From CAMTUW01 sp947085035 (lineage in GTDB: Bacteria > Actinomycetota > Coriobacteriia > Anaerosomatales > PHET01), in the NCBI GenBank assembly GCA_947085035.1, contig CAMTUW010000009.1, forward strand, positions 1 through 60,016: 60,016 nucleotides of DNA, read 5' to 3'. The notes under the pieces were generated by a model that was not told where the DNA came from, made no database searches, and saw nothing but the letters and a program-made list of their open reading frames with translations. A program made the position numbers and the translations under genes. Positions 37,355-47,348 of the stretch are shown in pieces. Numbering within the stretch: position 1 is the first letter of the stretch; the number at the start of each line of letters is the position of its first letter.

Positions 37355-39821
37355 CACGGTCAAGGTCACCATCGATGGCCGGGAGGTCTCGGTCGCGCAG
37401 GGAACGCCACTCATCGAGGCAGCGGCATCCGCAGGGATCCGCATCCCGTATCTGTGCTACTGCCCAGGGATGAAGAGCGTCGGGTCATGTCGGTTGTGCG
37501 TGGTTGAACTCGAAGGCTCACGCACGCTGGTGGCCTCCTGCGCACGGCAGGCGAAGGACGGCATGGTCGTGAGGACCGACACGCCGCGCGTTGAGGCGGC
37601 GAGACGCTTCGTGGTCGACTTGCTGCTCTCGAACCACCCGAAGGAGTGCCTGAGCTGCGATAAGAGCGGCAGCTGTGGGTTGCAGGACGCGGCCTACGGA
37701 TTGGGCATCCCAAAAACCAGCTATCCGATGAAGGATCCGGGGTACCCCCTCGACTGCTCGAACCCGTTCATCGTGCGTGACTACAACCTGTGCGTCCTGT
37801 GCGGCCTGTGCATTCGCGTGTGCGAGTCACAGAGCCAAGGCATCCTGTCGTTCATGTCCCGAGGTATGGGGATGAAGGTGGGCACAGCCAAAGACCTGCC
37901 GCTCGAGGAGTCCGGCTGCGATTTCTGTGGAAGCTGCGTCTCCGTGTGTCCGACGGCTGCGCTCATGGAGAAGGGCCGACAGACACGAGGCCGTGAATGG
38001 GCGATCGAGCGGGCCGCAAGCGTCTGTGGCTACTGTGGCTGCGGCTGCGAGACCGTGCTGAACCGGGTCGACGGACGTGTCGTGCGCGTCGAGTCGCCTG
38101 ATCCGACCGCGTTTTTGTGCGCACGCGGCCGCTTCGGTCTTGACGCCTACGAGCATCCCGAGCGCCTGCGCAAGCCCCTGATTCGTCGGGACGGCACTTT
38201 GGTCGAGTGCGAGTGGGATGAGGCGCTCGATGTCGCCGCCGCCAAGCTGCGCGATGTGCGCGAGTCGGCCGGCGTGGGTTCCGTGGGCGTGATTCTGGGC
38301 GCGAACGCCACCTGTGAGACGGCACTCGCACTCGGCGATATCGCGCACCGAGCACTGGGTGACGCCCGCGTGGGCAGCTCGGCTCGCCCGTACGGGTTCG
38401 CTGTCCTGTCCCGGCTCGAAGAGAGCTTCAGTGACCTCTCGGTGGTCGCCACTTCAGATGACATCGAGGCGGCCAGCGTCATCGTCGTCGCTGGCGCGGA
38501 TGTGACTGCGGACTCTCCGGCCGTGGGCGCGTGGATCACGCGCGCACAACAGCGCGGGGCGACGCTCGTGGCTCTCGACTCTCGCGTGACGGGTGTCGCC
38601 AAGCGGGCTGATGTCCACCTGCGTCCCAGGGCGGGTGCTCTGGGCCGCGCCTTGGCGCTGCTTGCCAAGGCGCTGCTGGACTCGGGCGGTTGGGACCAGG
38701 AGTTCGTGGCTGCTCGAACGAGTGGGATCGATGAGCTTCGCTCGCATCTCGCGCAAGCCGCCGGTGGTGACTGGGAAGCAGAGACCGGCCTGTCCGCTGA
38801 CGCGCTTGCGGAAGTCGCAGCATCGTTGGCGGGGGCGAAGGGGCACGTGGTCTTCGTCGTGTCCGCCGAGACCGATGATTCCGCAGTCATCGAGGGAGTC
38901 ATCGACCTCGCCCTGTTGAGCGGCTGCGCCCAGGGGTGCATCGCGCCCACGACCATCACGAGCAACGTACGTGGTCACTTCGAGCTTCTCGGCGATGAAG
39001 AGGCGTCAGACGTCGTCGGCTCTGACGCGACCCGGGCCCTGTTCGTCTGGGACGACGATCCGAAGGGGCGCACCTTCTCGGGATCTGAGCTCTCGTCGAA
39101 ACTCGCCGCTCTCGATGCTCTCGTCGTCGCCACCTCTTTCATGTCCGATACGGCGGCTGCGGCCGACGTGGTTCTGCCGGTGGCCTCGGTGGCCGAGACC
39201 TCCGGTACGCGGGTGAGCCAGGAGGGTCGTGTGCGTCGGCAGTCCGAGGCTCCGGGAACGGACTCGATGTCGGATTTCGAGGTGCTGAGCCGCATGGCCA
39301 CGGGTCTTGGAACCGCGCTGCCATGGGACAAGGCCGAGGCGTGTGAACAGGCGGTCGCGACCGTTCTTGCGGCCCACCGGGAGACCACCGACCCCACCTC
39401 GCACAGGCTCACCTTCCCCGCGCACTCCGCGTTCGGTGACGTTCCCGAGGGTTCTGCGGATCGACCGACGCTCCTCGTTGGAGGAACGGCTTTCCATTTC
39501 GACGATGGGCTGGTGACGCGCCACTCGGCGCTGACCGCCCTCGAGATCGAAGGCGATCTTTTCGGCATGAACTCGGAGGACATGGCCTCGCTAGGGCTTG
39601 TTGAGGGGTCCACGGTCAGCGTTGCCTCTGACGCGGGTGAAGTCGACGCGGTGGCAAGGACGCTCGATTCGTTGGCGCCCGGAACGGCGTTCGTACCGCG
39701 CTGGTCCTCAAACGCCAAGGAGCTCCTCGGAGACGATCCCTACGATCCCGCATGCATGCCGCAACACACATCGGTCCACGTCAGAGTGGTCGTGGTCGGC
39801 ACCGTACAAGGAGGTGAGTAA
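37347..39821 (+). CDS. NuoG-like Fe-S/molybdopterin-fold subunit lacking the Mo-ligand residue
   Basis: The 824-residue protein begins with a [2Fe-2S] domain (Cys37, 48, 51, 65) and a His/Cys 4Fe-4S site NHPKECLSCDKSGSCG. A dicluster ferredoxin region follows (CVLCGLCIRVCES, CDFCGSCVSVCP). Then come the molybdopterin-family 4Fe-4S motif CGYCGCGC and a MopB fold with C-terminal MopB_CT domain. At the position of the formate dehydrogenase Sec/Cys, alignment by eye places Tyr349 followed by Gly, so formate chemistry is unlikely. This is the NuoG situation. TTG at 37347 follows AGGAGG by eight bases. With NuoE-like, NuoF-like and the extra ferredoxin it forms a four-gene set inside the acs cluster. 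Confidence 0.88.
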   Translation: MDNTVKVTIDGREVSVAQGTPLIEAAASAGIRIPYLCYCPGMKSVGSCRLCVVELEGSRTLVASCARQAKDGMVVRTDTPRVEAARRFVVDLLLSNHPKECLSCDKSGSCGLQDAAYGLGIPKTSYPMKDPGYPLDCSNPFIVRDYNLCVLCGLCIRVCESQSQGILSFMSRGMGMKVGTAKDLPLEESGCDFCGSCVSVCPTAALMEKGRQTRGREWAIERAASVCGYCGCGCETVLNRVDGRVVRVESPDPTAFLCARGRFGLDAYEHPERLRKPLIRRDGTLVECEWDEALDVAAAKLRDVRESAGVGSVGVILGANATCETALALGDIAHRALGDARVGSSARPYGFAVLSRLEESFSDLSVVATSDDIEAASVIVVAGADVTADSPAVGAWITRAQQRGATLVALDSRVTGVAKRADVHLRPRAGALGRALALLAKALLDSGGWDQEFVAARTSGIDELRSHLAQAAGGDWEAETGLSADALAEVAASLAGAKGHVVFVVSAETDDSAVIEGVIDLALLSGCAQGCIAPTTITSNVRGHFELLGDEEASDVVGSDATRALFVWDDDPKGRTFSGSELSSKLAALDALVVATSFMSDTAAAADVVLPVASVAETSGTRVSQEGRVRRQSEAPGTDSMSDFEVLSRMATGLGTALPWDKAEACEQAVATVLAAHRETTDPTSHRLTFPAHSAFGDVPEGSADRPTLLVGGTAFHFDDGLVTRHSALTALEIEGDLFGMNSEDMASLGLVEGSTVSVASDAGEVDAVARTLDSLAPGTAFVPRWSSNAKELLGDDPYDPACMPQHTSVHVRVVVVGTVQGGE

Positions 39822-39823
39822 CG

Positions 39824-41782
39824 ATGAGCGTGTCACAGTGTTCGAGTTGCCCGGAATGGAATTCGATGACGAGCTGCGCCGCGAGTGGCCAGATGATAGA
39901 GAAAGCCACAGCCGACGGCGCCTCTACAATGTTTCATCGCGCGCAGACGTCCAAGCCGTGTCCCATCGGCTCCAAGGGGCTCTGCTGCTCCGTGTGCGGC
40001 CTGGGTCCCTGCCGCGTCACCGAGGATGACGACAACCCTGTCGTCGGCGTGTGCGGTGCCACGGCCGCCACGATTGCCGCGCGGAACTTCGCACGCATGG
40101 TCGCTGCCGGAACGGCCGCGCACTCGGATCACGGTCGTGAGATCGTGGAGCTCTTCATCGCGGTGGCCAAGGGTGAGGCACCCGGCTACGAGATCAAGGA
40201 CGTGCGAAAGCTGCATGCAGTGGCCACCGAGTTCGGCATCGATGTCACCGGCAAGGAGAAGAACGCCGTAGCGCTTGAGCTGGGAGAGAAGGCGCTCGGC
40301 GAGTTCGGCAAGCAGCACGGGGAGCTGACCTTCCTGTCCAGGGCACCAGCGGCGAGGCAGGAGAAGTGGCGCAAGCTCGGCATCGCTCCTCGCGGCATCG
40401 ACCGGGAAGTGGTCGAGCTGCTCCACCGCACCAGCGTGGGCGTCGACCAGGATTACAAGAGCATCCTGATGGCCGCCTCAAGAACCGCTCTCGCCGATGG
40501 GTGGGGCGGCTCGATGATCGCGACTGAGCTCCAAGACATCATGTTCGGAACTCCTGTACCCGTGCGTTCCAAGGTCAATCTCGGTGTACTGAAGGCCGAC
40601 CAGGTCAACATCATCGTCCATGGTCACGATCCCATCATCCCGGAGTCGATGGTGCAGGCGGCACGTGAGCCCGAGATGCTCGAACTCGCGGCCTCTGTTG
40701 GTGCGACGGGCATCAACATCAGCGGAATCTGTTGCACCGCCAACGAGATTCTCATGAGGCACGGTATCCCGATAGCCGGCAACTACGTGCAGCAAGAGCT
40801 CGCCATCGCCACAGGTGCCGTCGAGGCGATGGTCGTCGACGTGCAGTGCTGCCTGGAAGCGCTGCCCGAGATGTCGAAGTGCTACCACACCGAGATATTC
40901 ACCACCTCGGACAAGGCGAGGATCACGGGAGCAACCCATCTCGAGTTCGAGCCAGGCACCGCGTTTGAGACCGCGAAGGAGTTGTTGAGGCGCGCTATCG
41001 CCAACTTCCCCAACAGGGGTGTCGTTGAGATCCCGTCCGAGGTCATGGATATGGTGGTGGGCTTCAGCCACGAAACGATCAACTACATCCTCGGTGGCCA
41101 CTATCGCAGTTCGTACCGTCCGCTGAACGACAACATCATCAACGGCAAGATCCGCGGATTGGTCGCTGTGGCGGGGTGCAACAACCCACGCCAGCGTACC
41201 GGGGCCGTGCACTCCGCGCTCTTCCGCGAGCTGATCGCGAACGATGTGCTGGTGCTCGCCACCGGCTGCGCCGCCATCACAGCCGCCAAGGAGGGGTTGA
41301 TGAGGCCCGAGGCCGCTGAGCTCGCCGGCGCCGGGCTGAGGGAGGTCTGCGAGGCAGTGGGCATCCCGCCGGTCCTGCACTGCGGTTCGTGCGTAGACAA
41401 CAGTCGTCTGCTCGTCGCGGCATGTGGAATCCAAGCCGAGGGCGGGTTCGGCGACGACATGGCCTACGTCCCGGCGGCCGGATGCGCACCGGAGTGGATG
41501 AGCGAGAAGGCGATCGCGATCGGACACTACTTCGTCTCGTCAGGGGTCATGGTCGTCTTCGGAAACACCTGGCCCACGCTTGGAAGCGACAAGGTCTCAG
41601 ACTTCCTGTTCAGAGAGATCGAGGAGTACACCGACGGGCACTGGGTCTTCGAACCCGACCCCCTGGAGATGGCGCGCATCCTCATCGAGCGCATCGACTT
41701 CGGTCGTTCGCTTCACGGCTACGACAAGGCGCGGGAACGGGTCCTGTTCGACATGGACATGCGGAGGGAGCTCGATGTCTAA
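39824..41782 (+). CDS. acsA: Carbon monoxide dehydrogenase catalytic subunit
   Basis: The 652-residue Ni-Fe-S CODH reduces CO2 to CO for acetyl-CoA synthesis. Cysteines of the D and B clusters are visible at residues 46, 54, 55, 58, 63 and 77. C-cluster regions are HGHDP, ISGICCTANEILMRHG, VDVQCCLEALPEM, VAGCNNPRQ, ATGCAA and HCGSCVDNSR. Length is usual for the CooS family. AGGAGG lies before the ATG. It overlaps acsB by 8 bases, as expected for partners of the CODH/ACS complex. Confidence 0.97.
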   Translation: MSVSQCSSCPEWNSMTSCAASGQMIEKATADGASTMFHRAQTSKPCPIGSKGLCCSVCGLGPCRVTEDDDNPVVGVCGATAATIAARNFARMVAAGTAAHSDHGREIVELFIAVAKGEAPGYEIKDVRKLHAVATEFGIDVTGKEKNAVALELGEKALGEFGKQHGELTFLSRAPAARQEKWRKLGIAPRGIDREVVELLHRTSVGVDQDYKSILMAASRTALADGWGGSMIATELQDIMFGTPVPVRSKVNLGVLKADQVNIIVHGHDPIIPESMVQAAREPEMLELAASVGATGINISGICCTANEILMRHGIPIAGNYVQQELAIATGAVEAMVVDVQCCLEALPEMSKCYHTEIFTTSDKARITGATHLEFEPGTAFETAKELLRRAIANFPNRGVVEIPSEVMDMVVGFSHETINYILGGHYRSSYRPLNDNIINGKIRGLVAVAGCNNPRQRTGAVHSALFRELIANDVLVLATGCAAITAAKEGLMRPEAAELAGAGLREVCEAVGIPPVLHCGSCVDNSRLLVAACGIQAEGGFGDDMAYVPAAGCAPEWMSEKAIAIGHYFVSSGVMVVFGNTWPTLGSDKVSDFLFREIEEYTDGHWVFEPDPLEMARILIERIDFGRSLHGYDKARERVLFDMDMRRELDV

Positions 41783-43955
41783 GATCATCGCGAGCGGCGC
41801 GATACGCGGCGCGCACAGCATCTTGGCAAAAGCCGAACAGGCGCTTGCCCAGGCGAAAGAGGCTCACGGAGCGACTACGGCGGTCGAGTTCCCGAACACC
41901 GCCTACTACCTGCCGGTCACGTACGGCCTCACCGGCGAGAAGGTCGAGAGACTCTCGGACATGGACCGGGTGCTCGCAATGGCTCGGGACCTGGTTCCGG
42001 AAGTGCCTTCCGAAACACTGTGGCTGCCCTACCTCGGACCCACTCTGGACGCAGGTATCGCCACGCTTCTGGCCGAGGAGTGCATCGAGGCGCTCCGCTA
42101 CGTGGACGGCGCTTCAGCCGCCACCGGAATCTGGCTGGGAGCGGCCGACGACGTCATCATGCGTGCACGAGGAATTGAGTTCGTCGACGGCTCGGCGCCC
42201 GGCTTCGCGGCTGTGGTCGGGGCGGCGCCGGATACTGAGACCGCGGTGCGGCTCGCGCGCGAGATGCAGGAGAAGATGCTCTACGTCTTCATGGCCGGAG
42301 GCGACGGTGGCGTGAGCTTCGCCGGGCAACTTGAAGAGGCGGGCGTGCAGCTGGGCTGGGACACGCGGCTGGTGCCGTTCAGCCCGGAGGTATACGGGCA
42401 CATCTACTCCCTTGGGTTTGCGACGCGCGCCGCCATGGCGTTCGGAGGCGTCCAGCCCGGCGATTACGAGCGCATCCTCAAGTACAACCAGAATCGCGTG
42501 TTCGCTTTCGTGCTCGCACTGGGCGAGGTGACCGACGAGTGGTATGCGACGGCGGCGGGCGCCATCTCCTACGGATTTCCCACCATCGCTACGAGCGATA
42601 TTCCGCAGATCCTGCCCACGGGGGTGTGTACTTACGAGCACGTTGTCTCGAACGTGTCCACTGACGATATCGTCCAGAAGGCCATCGAGGTGCGCGGTCT
42701 GAAGGTGAAAGTCGTCGACCTGCCCATTCCTGTCGCCTACGGCCCCGCGCTCGAGGGTGAGCGAGTTCGCAAGGAGGACACCTTCGTCGAGGCCGGGGGT
42801 CAGCGTACGACCGCGTTCGAGTTCGTGCGGACCCGCGACGCCTCTCAGGTCGAAGACGGGCGGGTCACCGTGGTGGGCCCCGAGATCGATGATCTCGAGG
42901 AGGGGGCGCTCGTCCCTCTCGGTATCGTCGTAGATATCGCGGGCCGCAAGATGCAGCCCGACTTCGAGCCGGTCATCGAGCGGCAGTTCCACCATCTCAT
43001 GAACTTCGCCGAGGGCGTCTTGCACATGGGACAGCGCGACCTCATCTGGATACGCATCAGCAAGGCGGCGAAAGAAGCGGGCTTTCGCTTCCACCACCTC
43101 GGGGACATCCTCCACGCGAAGATTCTCGATGAGTTCGACACCATCGTCGACAAGGTCGAGGTCACGATCTACACCGATGCCGAGAAAGTCGAGGAGATGC
43201 TCGCGGGGGCTCGCGAGACCTACGCTGTCCGAGACGAGCGTGTGGCCGGGCTCAACGACGACACCGTCGACGTCTTCTACTCGTGTTCGCTGTGTCAGAG
43301 CTTCGCGCCGACGCACATCTGCGTGGTCACGCCCGAGCGGCTCGGACTCTGCGGCGCCTATAACTGGCTCGATGCCAAGGCGTCCAACGAGCTCAATCCC
43401 ACAGGCCCCAACCAGCCGATCGAGAAGGGCGTGCTTCTCGACGAGTCCCTGGGGCAGTGGTCGGGCGTGAACGAATTCATCTTCGAGAAGTCGGGGCGTA
43501 CCGTCGAGCGGATGAGCTGTTACTCGCTCATGACCGACCCCATGACGAGCTGCGGTTGCTTCATGTGCATCATCGCGCTCATGCCTATGTGCAACGGCGT
43601 GATGATCGTCAATCGTGAGTTCCCGGGCATGACCCCGTCGGGCATGAAGTTCTCGACGCTCGCCGGCATGGTGGGCGGAGGCGTGCAGGCGCCGGGCTTC
43701 ATGGGAATCGGACGTGGTTACCTCTCGAGCAAGAAGTTCCTCTACGCCGAGGGCGGGATATCGCGCGTCGTGTGGATGCCGAAGGAACTGAAGGAAGTCC
43801 TGCGCGTATCGCTCGCTCCCCGGTTCGAGGAGATGGGCGACCCGGCGTTCCTCGACAAGATCTGTGACGAGACGATCGCCGAGACCGAAGAAGCCGTACT
43901 TGAGTTCCTGACGAGCGTGAACCACCCAGCGCTGTCGATGGAGTCGTTGTTCTAG
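41775..43955 (+). CDS. acsB: Acetyl-CoA synthase catalytic subunit
   Basis: The 726-residue enzyme joins CO, a methyl group from CoFeSP and CoA at the Ni-Ni-4Fe4S A-cluster. Cluster cysteines are at 504, 507, 516 and 526 (CSLCQSFAPTHIC and downstream). The Cys593-Gly-Cys595 motif binds the distal Ni. Each is exactly two residues before the Moorella positions. The bacterial-type N-terminal CODH-interacting domain is present. The ATG at 41775 overlaps the acsA end and follows GGAGGGAG. Earlier in-frame codons belong to acsA. Confidence 0.98.
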   Translation: MSKIIASGAIRGAHSILAKAEQALAQAKEAHGATTAVEFPNTAYYLPVTYGLTGEKVERLSDMDRVLAMARDLVPEVPSETLWLPYLGPTLDAGIATLLAEECIEALRYVDGASAATGIWLGAADDVIMRARGIEFVDGSAPGFAAVVGAAPDTETAVRLAREMQEKMLYVFMAGGDGGVSFAGQLEEAGVQLGWDTRLVPFSPEVYGHIYSLGFATRAAMAFGGVQPGDYERILKYNQNRVFAFVLALGEVTDEWYATAAGAISYGFPTIATSDIPQILPTGVCTYEHVVSNVSTDDIVQKAIEVRGLKVKVVDLPIPVAYGPALEGERVRKEDTFVEAGGQRTTAFEFVRTRDASQVEDGRVTVVGPEIDDLEEGALVPLGIVVDIAGRKMQPDFEPVIERQFHHLMNFAEGVLHMGQRDLIWIRISKAAKEAGFRFHHLGDILHAKILDEFDTIVDKVEVTIYTDAEKVEEMLAGARETYAVRDERVAGLNDDTVDVFYSCSLCQSFAPTHICVVTPERLGLCGAYNWLDAKASNELNPTGPNQPIEKGVLLDESLGQWSGVNEFIFEKSGRTVERMSCYSLMTDPMTSCGCFMCIIALMPMCNGVMIVNREFPGMTPSGMKFSTLAGMVGGGVQAPGFMGIGRGYLSSKKFLYAEGGISRVVWMPKELKEVLRVSLAPRFEEMGDPAFLDKICDETIAETEEAVLEFLTSVNHPALSMESLF

Positions 43956-43985
43956 TCCTCCACAACGCGATTCAAGGAGTGCCCC

Positions 43986-45332
43986 ATGGCATTGAGCGGT
44001 ATTGAGATATTCAAGCATCTACCGAAGACGAACTGCGGTGACTGCGGTGTTCCCACGTGCCTCGCGTTCGCGATGAAGCTCGCGCAGGCGCAAGCTGAGC
44101 TCTCGTCGTGCCCTCACGTCTCGGACGAGGCCAAGACGGCCCTCACCGCTGCCGCCGCACCTCCCATGCGTGCGGTGACGATCGGCGTGGGCGAGACGGC
44201 GTTCACCGTGGGTGCCGAGACGGTTCTGTTCAGGCATGACAAGACGTTCGTCAACCCCCCGGCGCTGGGCGTTTCGGTGAGCGCGAGTGCTTCCGCCGAT
44301 GAGATCGACGCGGTCGTGGCGCAGGCGAACGCAGCGTCGTTCGAGCGGGTGCAGCAACAGCTCCGCTGCGGTTTCGTTGCGGTCTCGTCTGCCTCAGACG
44401 CAGCCGGATTCCGCGCGGCCGTGGCCCGGGTGATCGCCGCGACCCAACTGCCGCTGGTGCTGATGTCTGAGGACGCCGATGAGATGTCGGCGGCGCTCGA
44501 GGTGGCGGGTGAGCGGCGACCGCTGATCTGCGCGGCGACCGAGGGAAACGCAGAGGCGATGTTCGCTCTGGCCAAGGGTCACTCGTGTCCGCTCGTGGTG
44601 CGCGGTGAGGGACTCGCGGCCGTTGCGGCTCTCACCGAGAAAGCCACCCAAGCGGGTCTTGTGGACCTGGTCATCGACAGCGCGCCGACGAGCATCGCTT
44701 CAGGCTTGCGTGACAGGGTGTTCGCGCGACGCGCGGCTATCGTGAAGAAGTTCGCCGCTCTGGGCTACCCCGTGATCACCTTCCCGGGTGACCTGTCAAA
44801 GGGCGATCCGCTTCTTGAGACGGCGTATGCCGCCATGGATGTGACCAAGTACGCGAGCATCATCGTTCTTTCCGGCGCCGAGCCGTGGCGCATGCTGCCG
44901 CTTCTGGTGCTGCGACAGAACATCTTCACCGACCCGCAGCGTCCGATGCAGGCGGAATCCAAGGTATACGCCATCAACAACCCGGGTCCCGATGCGCCGT
45001 TCTTCGTCACCACGAACTTCTCGCTCACCTACTTCATCGTCTCGTCCGAGATCGAGGGCGGGAAGATACCCGCCTACCTGGGGGTCGTCGAGTCAGAGGG
45101 ACTCTCGGTCCTGACCGCGTGGGCTGCGGGCAAGTTCGTCCCTGAGCGTATCGCCAAGTTCATCAACGAATCCGGCATCGCCGAGACGATCTCGCACCGC
45201 GAGGTGATCATCCCTGGCGCTGTCGCCCAGATAAGCGGCGAGCTCAACGAGGAGCTCGACGGCTGGAAGGTGGCGGTCGGCCCCTACGAGGCCGCGGACA
45301 TCCCGGCGTATCTCAAGCGACGCGCGAGCTAG
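43986..45332 (+). CDS. acsC: Corrinoid iron-sulfur protein large subunit
   Basis: This 448-residue subunit carries the cobamide and an N-terminal 4Fe-4S cluster (Cys17, 20, 25, 42 in TNCGDCGVPTC and SSCPHV). Central TIM-barrel and C-terminal corrinoid-binding segments follow (ITFPGDLSKGDPL, NNPGPDAPFFVTTNFSLTY, IPAYLGVVESEGLSVLTAW). It accepts the methyl group from methyl-THF via AcsE. AAGGAG lies before the ATG. Length is typical. Confidence 0.96.
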   Translation: MALSGIEIFKHLPKTNCGDCGVPTCLAFAMKLAQAQAELSSCPHVSDEAKTALTAAAAPPMRAVTIGVGETAFTVGAETVLFRHDKTFVNPPALGVSVSASASADEIDAVVAQANAASFERVQQQLRCGFVAVSSASDAAGFRAAVARVIAATQLPLVLMSEDADEMSAALEVAGERRPLICAATEGNAEAMFALAKGHSCPLVVRGEGLAAVAALTEKATQAGLVDLVIDSAPTSIASGLRDRVFARRAAIVKKFAALGYPVITFPGDLSKGDPLLETAYAAMDVTKYASIIVLSGAEPWRMLPLLVLRQNIFTDPQRPMQAESKVYAINNPGPDAPFFVTTNFSLTYFIVSSEIEGGKIPAYLGVVESEGLSVLTAWAAGKFVPERIAKFINESGIAETISHREVIIPGAVAQISGELNEELDGWKVAVGPYEAADIPAYLKRRAS

Positions 45333-45359
45333 TCAGCCCGACCAGAAACGACCCTGACA

Positions 45360-47348
45360 ATGGCTGTGACATCCAAGAGGATCAAGTTCGGCGGCGGCGA
45401 GGCCCGGCAACGGGTCTTTGCCCCATGCCGTTCTCAGTGTCCGGTGCATCTGGATGTCCCCGGCTACCTCGGGGCGATCGCCGAGGGGCGCTTCTCCGAC
45501 GCGCTCCAGATAGTCCTGGAGCGAAATCCGCTACCGTCGGTGTGCGGTCGGGTCTGTCTTCATCCGTGCGAGGATGGTTGTCGGCGCTGCAATCTCGACG
45601 ACCCCGTGGCAATCGCGCGACTCAAGCGGGCCGCAAGCGACTTCGGAGTGTACCCGGCCTTCCGGGCGGCTCGCCCGCGACCTGAGCGGATCGCTGTCGT
45701 AGGAGGTGGCCCGGCCGGGCTGACCGTAGCGCACGATCTCGTTCGGAGAGGGCTGCAGGTCACCGTCTACGAGTCCAAGGCGAGACTCGGTGGCATGCTG
45801 CGCTACGGAATCCCCAACTATCGTCTCACTGATCACGCGCTTGACCGAGACATCGACTACATCCGCTCAGGCGGAGTCGAGGTCATCACCGGCGTGAGGA
45901 TCGGCGATGATCTCTCGCTCGAAGAGTTGCGCACCACCCATGACGCGGTCGTGGTGACCGCCGGGCTGCAGGGCAGCCGCCCGCTTCCGATTCCCGGCAC
46001 CCACCACCTCCAGGTGCTTGCCGCACTGCCGTTTCTCGAGGCGGCGGCTGCGGGCGAGCGCGTGGAGATCGGCGCTCGTGTGGTCGTGGTCGGCGGCGGT
46101 AACGTCGCCATGGATGTCGCGCGCACGGCTCGCCGTCTGGGCGCCGATTCTGTCACGGTGGTGTGCCTCGAGAACGCCGACGAGATGCCCGCCTCTGAAC
46201 ACGAGGTCGATGAGGCCCGGGGCGAGGGCGTCCAGATACAGTGCTCCTGGGGTCCGCGGGAGGTCTGCGGTGAGGAGCGCGTGTCGGGGCTGAAAGTCAC
46301 ACGATGCGCCTCGGTGTTCGACGCCGAGAAGCGCTTCAGTCCTGTGTTCGACGAGTCGTGCACGGAACAGTTCGACGCCGACACGGTGATCTTCGCCACC
46401 GGGCAGTTCGCCGACGTTGGCGACCTGGGAGTCGAGCTCTCGCCACGAGGCATGATCGTCGTGGATCCGTTGACGCTTCACACGAGTGTGCCCGGTGTCT
46501 ACGCGGCGGGCGATGTGGTCAGCGGGCCGACGCGGATCATCGACGCCATCGCGGCGGGTCATCGTGCGGCGGCCTGCGTTCTGCGCGATCTCATCGGCGA
46601 CTCGGCGGCTCTCGACGATCTGAATGTCGACAGCTTCGAGCTGGGACACGTGTCCGATACGATGATGTCCAAGCTCGAGAACCGTCGCCGCGTTCAGATG
46701 GAGAGACTCGAGTGCTATGAGGCGGTCAAGACGTTTGACGAGATCGAGCAGGGCTACACGGAATACGAGGCCGCACGGGAGGCTCAGAGGTGTCTTCGGT
46801 GCGCCAGCGGGGCTCGACTGTCGTTTGAGAAGTGCGCCGTGTGTCTCACCTGCGTGCGAGTCTGTCCGCATAACGCTCCGAGCGTGATGGTCGGAAACAT
46901 CATCGACTTCGACACCGAGGCCTGCCACGCCTGCGGGGCGTGCGCATCGCAGTGTCCGGCACGAGCGATCAGCATCGAGGGTCAGTCAGACGAGGAGATG
47001 CACAGGCGCGTCGAGCTGATGCTCACGAATCCCGCATTGGACACGACGATCGTGTTCGCGTGCGGATCAACGCCGTACCTTCCGTCAATCCCGGGCGTCG
47101 ACATCCGCACGCTCACCGTCAGCTGCCTGTTGCGCGTGAGCGAGGCTGTGGTCCTGAGGGCTCTCAGGGCCGGCGCTTCGCACGTCGTCTTCACGGGGTG
47201 CGTCGAGAGCGGCTGCCGATACCCCGACTCGCGCGAACTCGTGGACAGGGGCATCGCCAAGATCCGCGACGTGCTCTCGCAGATCGAGATGCACGACGTC
47301 TTGATGGTGCTCGGCGCACGGGACGAAGAGGAGCTGCACCTCAGATGA
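45360..47348 (+). CDS. GltD/NfnB-like flavoprotein fused to ferredoxin and MvhD-like domain
   Basis: The 662-residue protein is built from three parts. Residues 1-480 resemble GltD/NfnB. They have an N-terminal 4Fe-4S domain (cysteines 23, 27, 62, 66, 70, 74, 77), the FAD motif IAVVGGGPAGLTVAHDL near 111 and the NAD(P)H motif VVVVGGGNVAMDVA near 241. Residues about 490-540 are a 2[4Fe-4S] ferredoxin (CAVCLTCVRVCP, CHACGACASQCP). Residues about 550-662 resemble the MvhD Fe-S subunit, with conserved Cys in FACGS, VSCLLRV and TGCVESGCRYP. It overlaps metV by 4 bases, so it probably feeds electrons to MetVF, as HdrABC-MvhD does in Moorella. The ribosome site is weak. Substrate (NADH or NADPH) and any bifurcation are unknown. 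Confidence 0.85.
   Translation: MAVTSKRIKFGGGEARQRVFAPCRSQCPVHLDVPGYLGAIAEGRFSDALQIVLERNPLPSVCGRVCLHPCEDGCRRCNLDDPVAIARLKRAASDFGVYPAFRAARPRPERIAVVGGGPAGLTVAHDLVRRGLQVTVYESKARLGGMLRYGIPNYRLTDHALDRDIDYIRSGGVEVITGVRIGDDLSLEELRTTHDAVVVTAGLQGSRPLPIPGTHHLQVLAALPFLEAAAAGERVEIGARVVVVGGGNVAMDVARTARRLGADSVTVVCLENADEMPASEHEVDEARGEGVQIQCSWGPREVCGEERVSGLKVTRCASVFDAEKRFSPVFDESCTEQFDADTVIFATGQFADVGDLGVELSPRGMIVVDPLTLHTSVPGVYAAGDVVSGPTRIIDAIAAGHRAAACVLRDLIGDSAALDDLNVDSFELGHVSDTMMSKLENRRRVQMERLECYEAVKTFDEIEQGYTEYEAAREAQRCLRCASGARLSFEKCAVCLTCVRVCPHNAPSVMVGNIIDFDTEACHACGACASQCPARAISIEGQSDEEMHRRVELMLTNPALDTTIVFACGSTPYLPSIPGVDIRTLTVSCLLRVSEAVVLRALRAGASHVVFTGCVESGCRYPDSRELVDRGIAKIRDVLSQIEMHDVLMVLGARDEEELHLR

Noticed and set aside
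37347..39821. NuoG-like gene as a second formate dehydrogenase
   Set aside because: Tyr-Gly replaces Sec/Cys-His at the catalytic position in the by-eye alignment, and no in-frame TGA lies near that site.
42114..44018. Long minus-strand ORF (634 residues) opposite acsB
   Set aside because: It lies wholly antisense to acsB, whose A-cluster residues are all present. Its Arg/His/Asp-rich content is typical of GC-rich shadows. Several other long antisense ORFs were dropped for the same reason.
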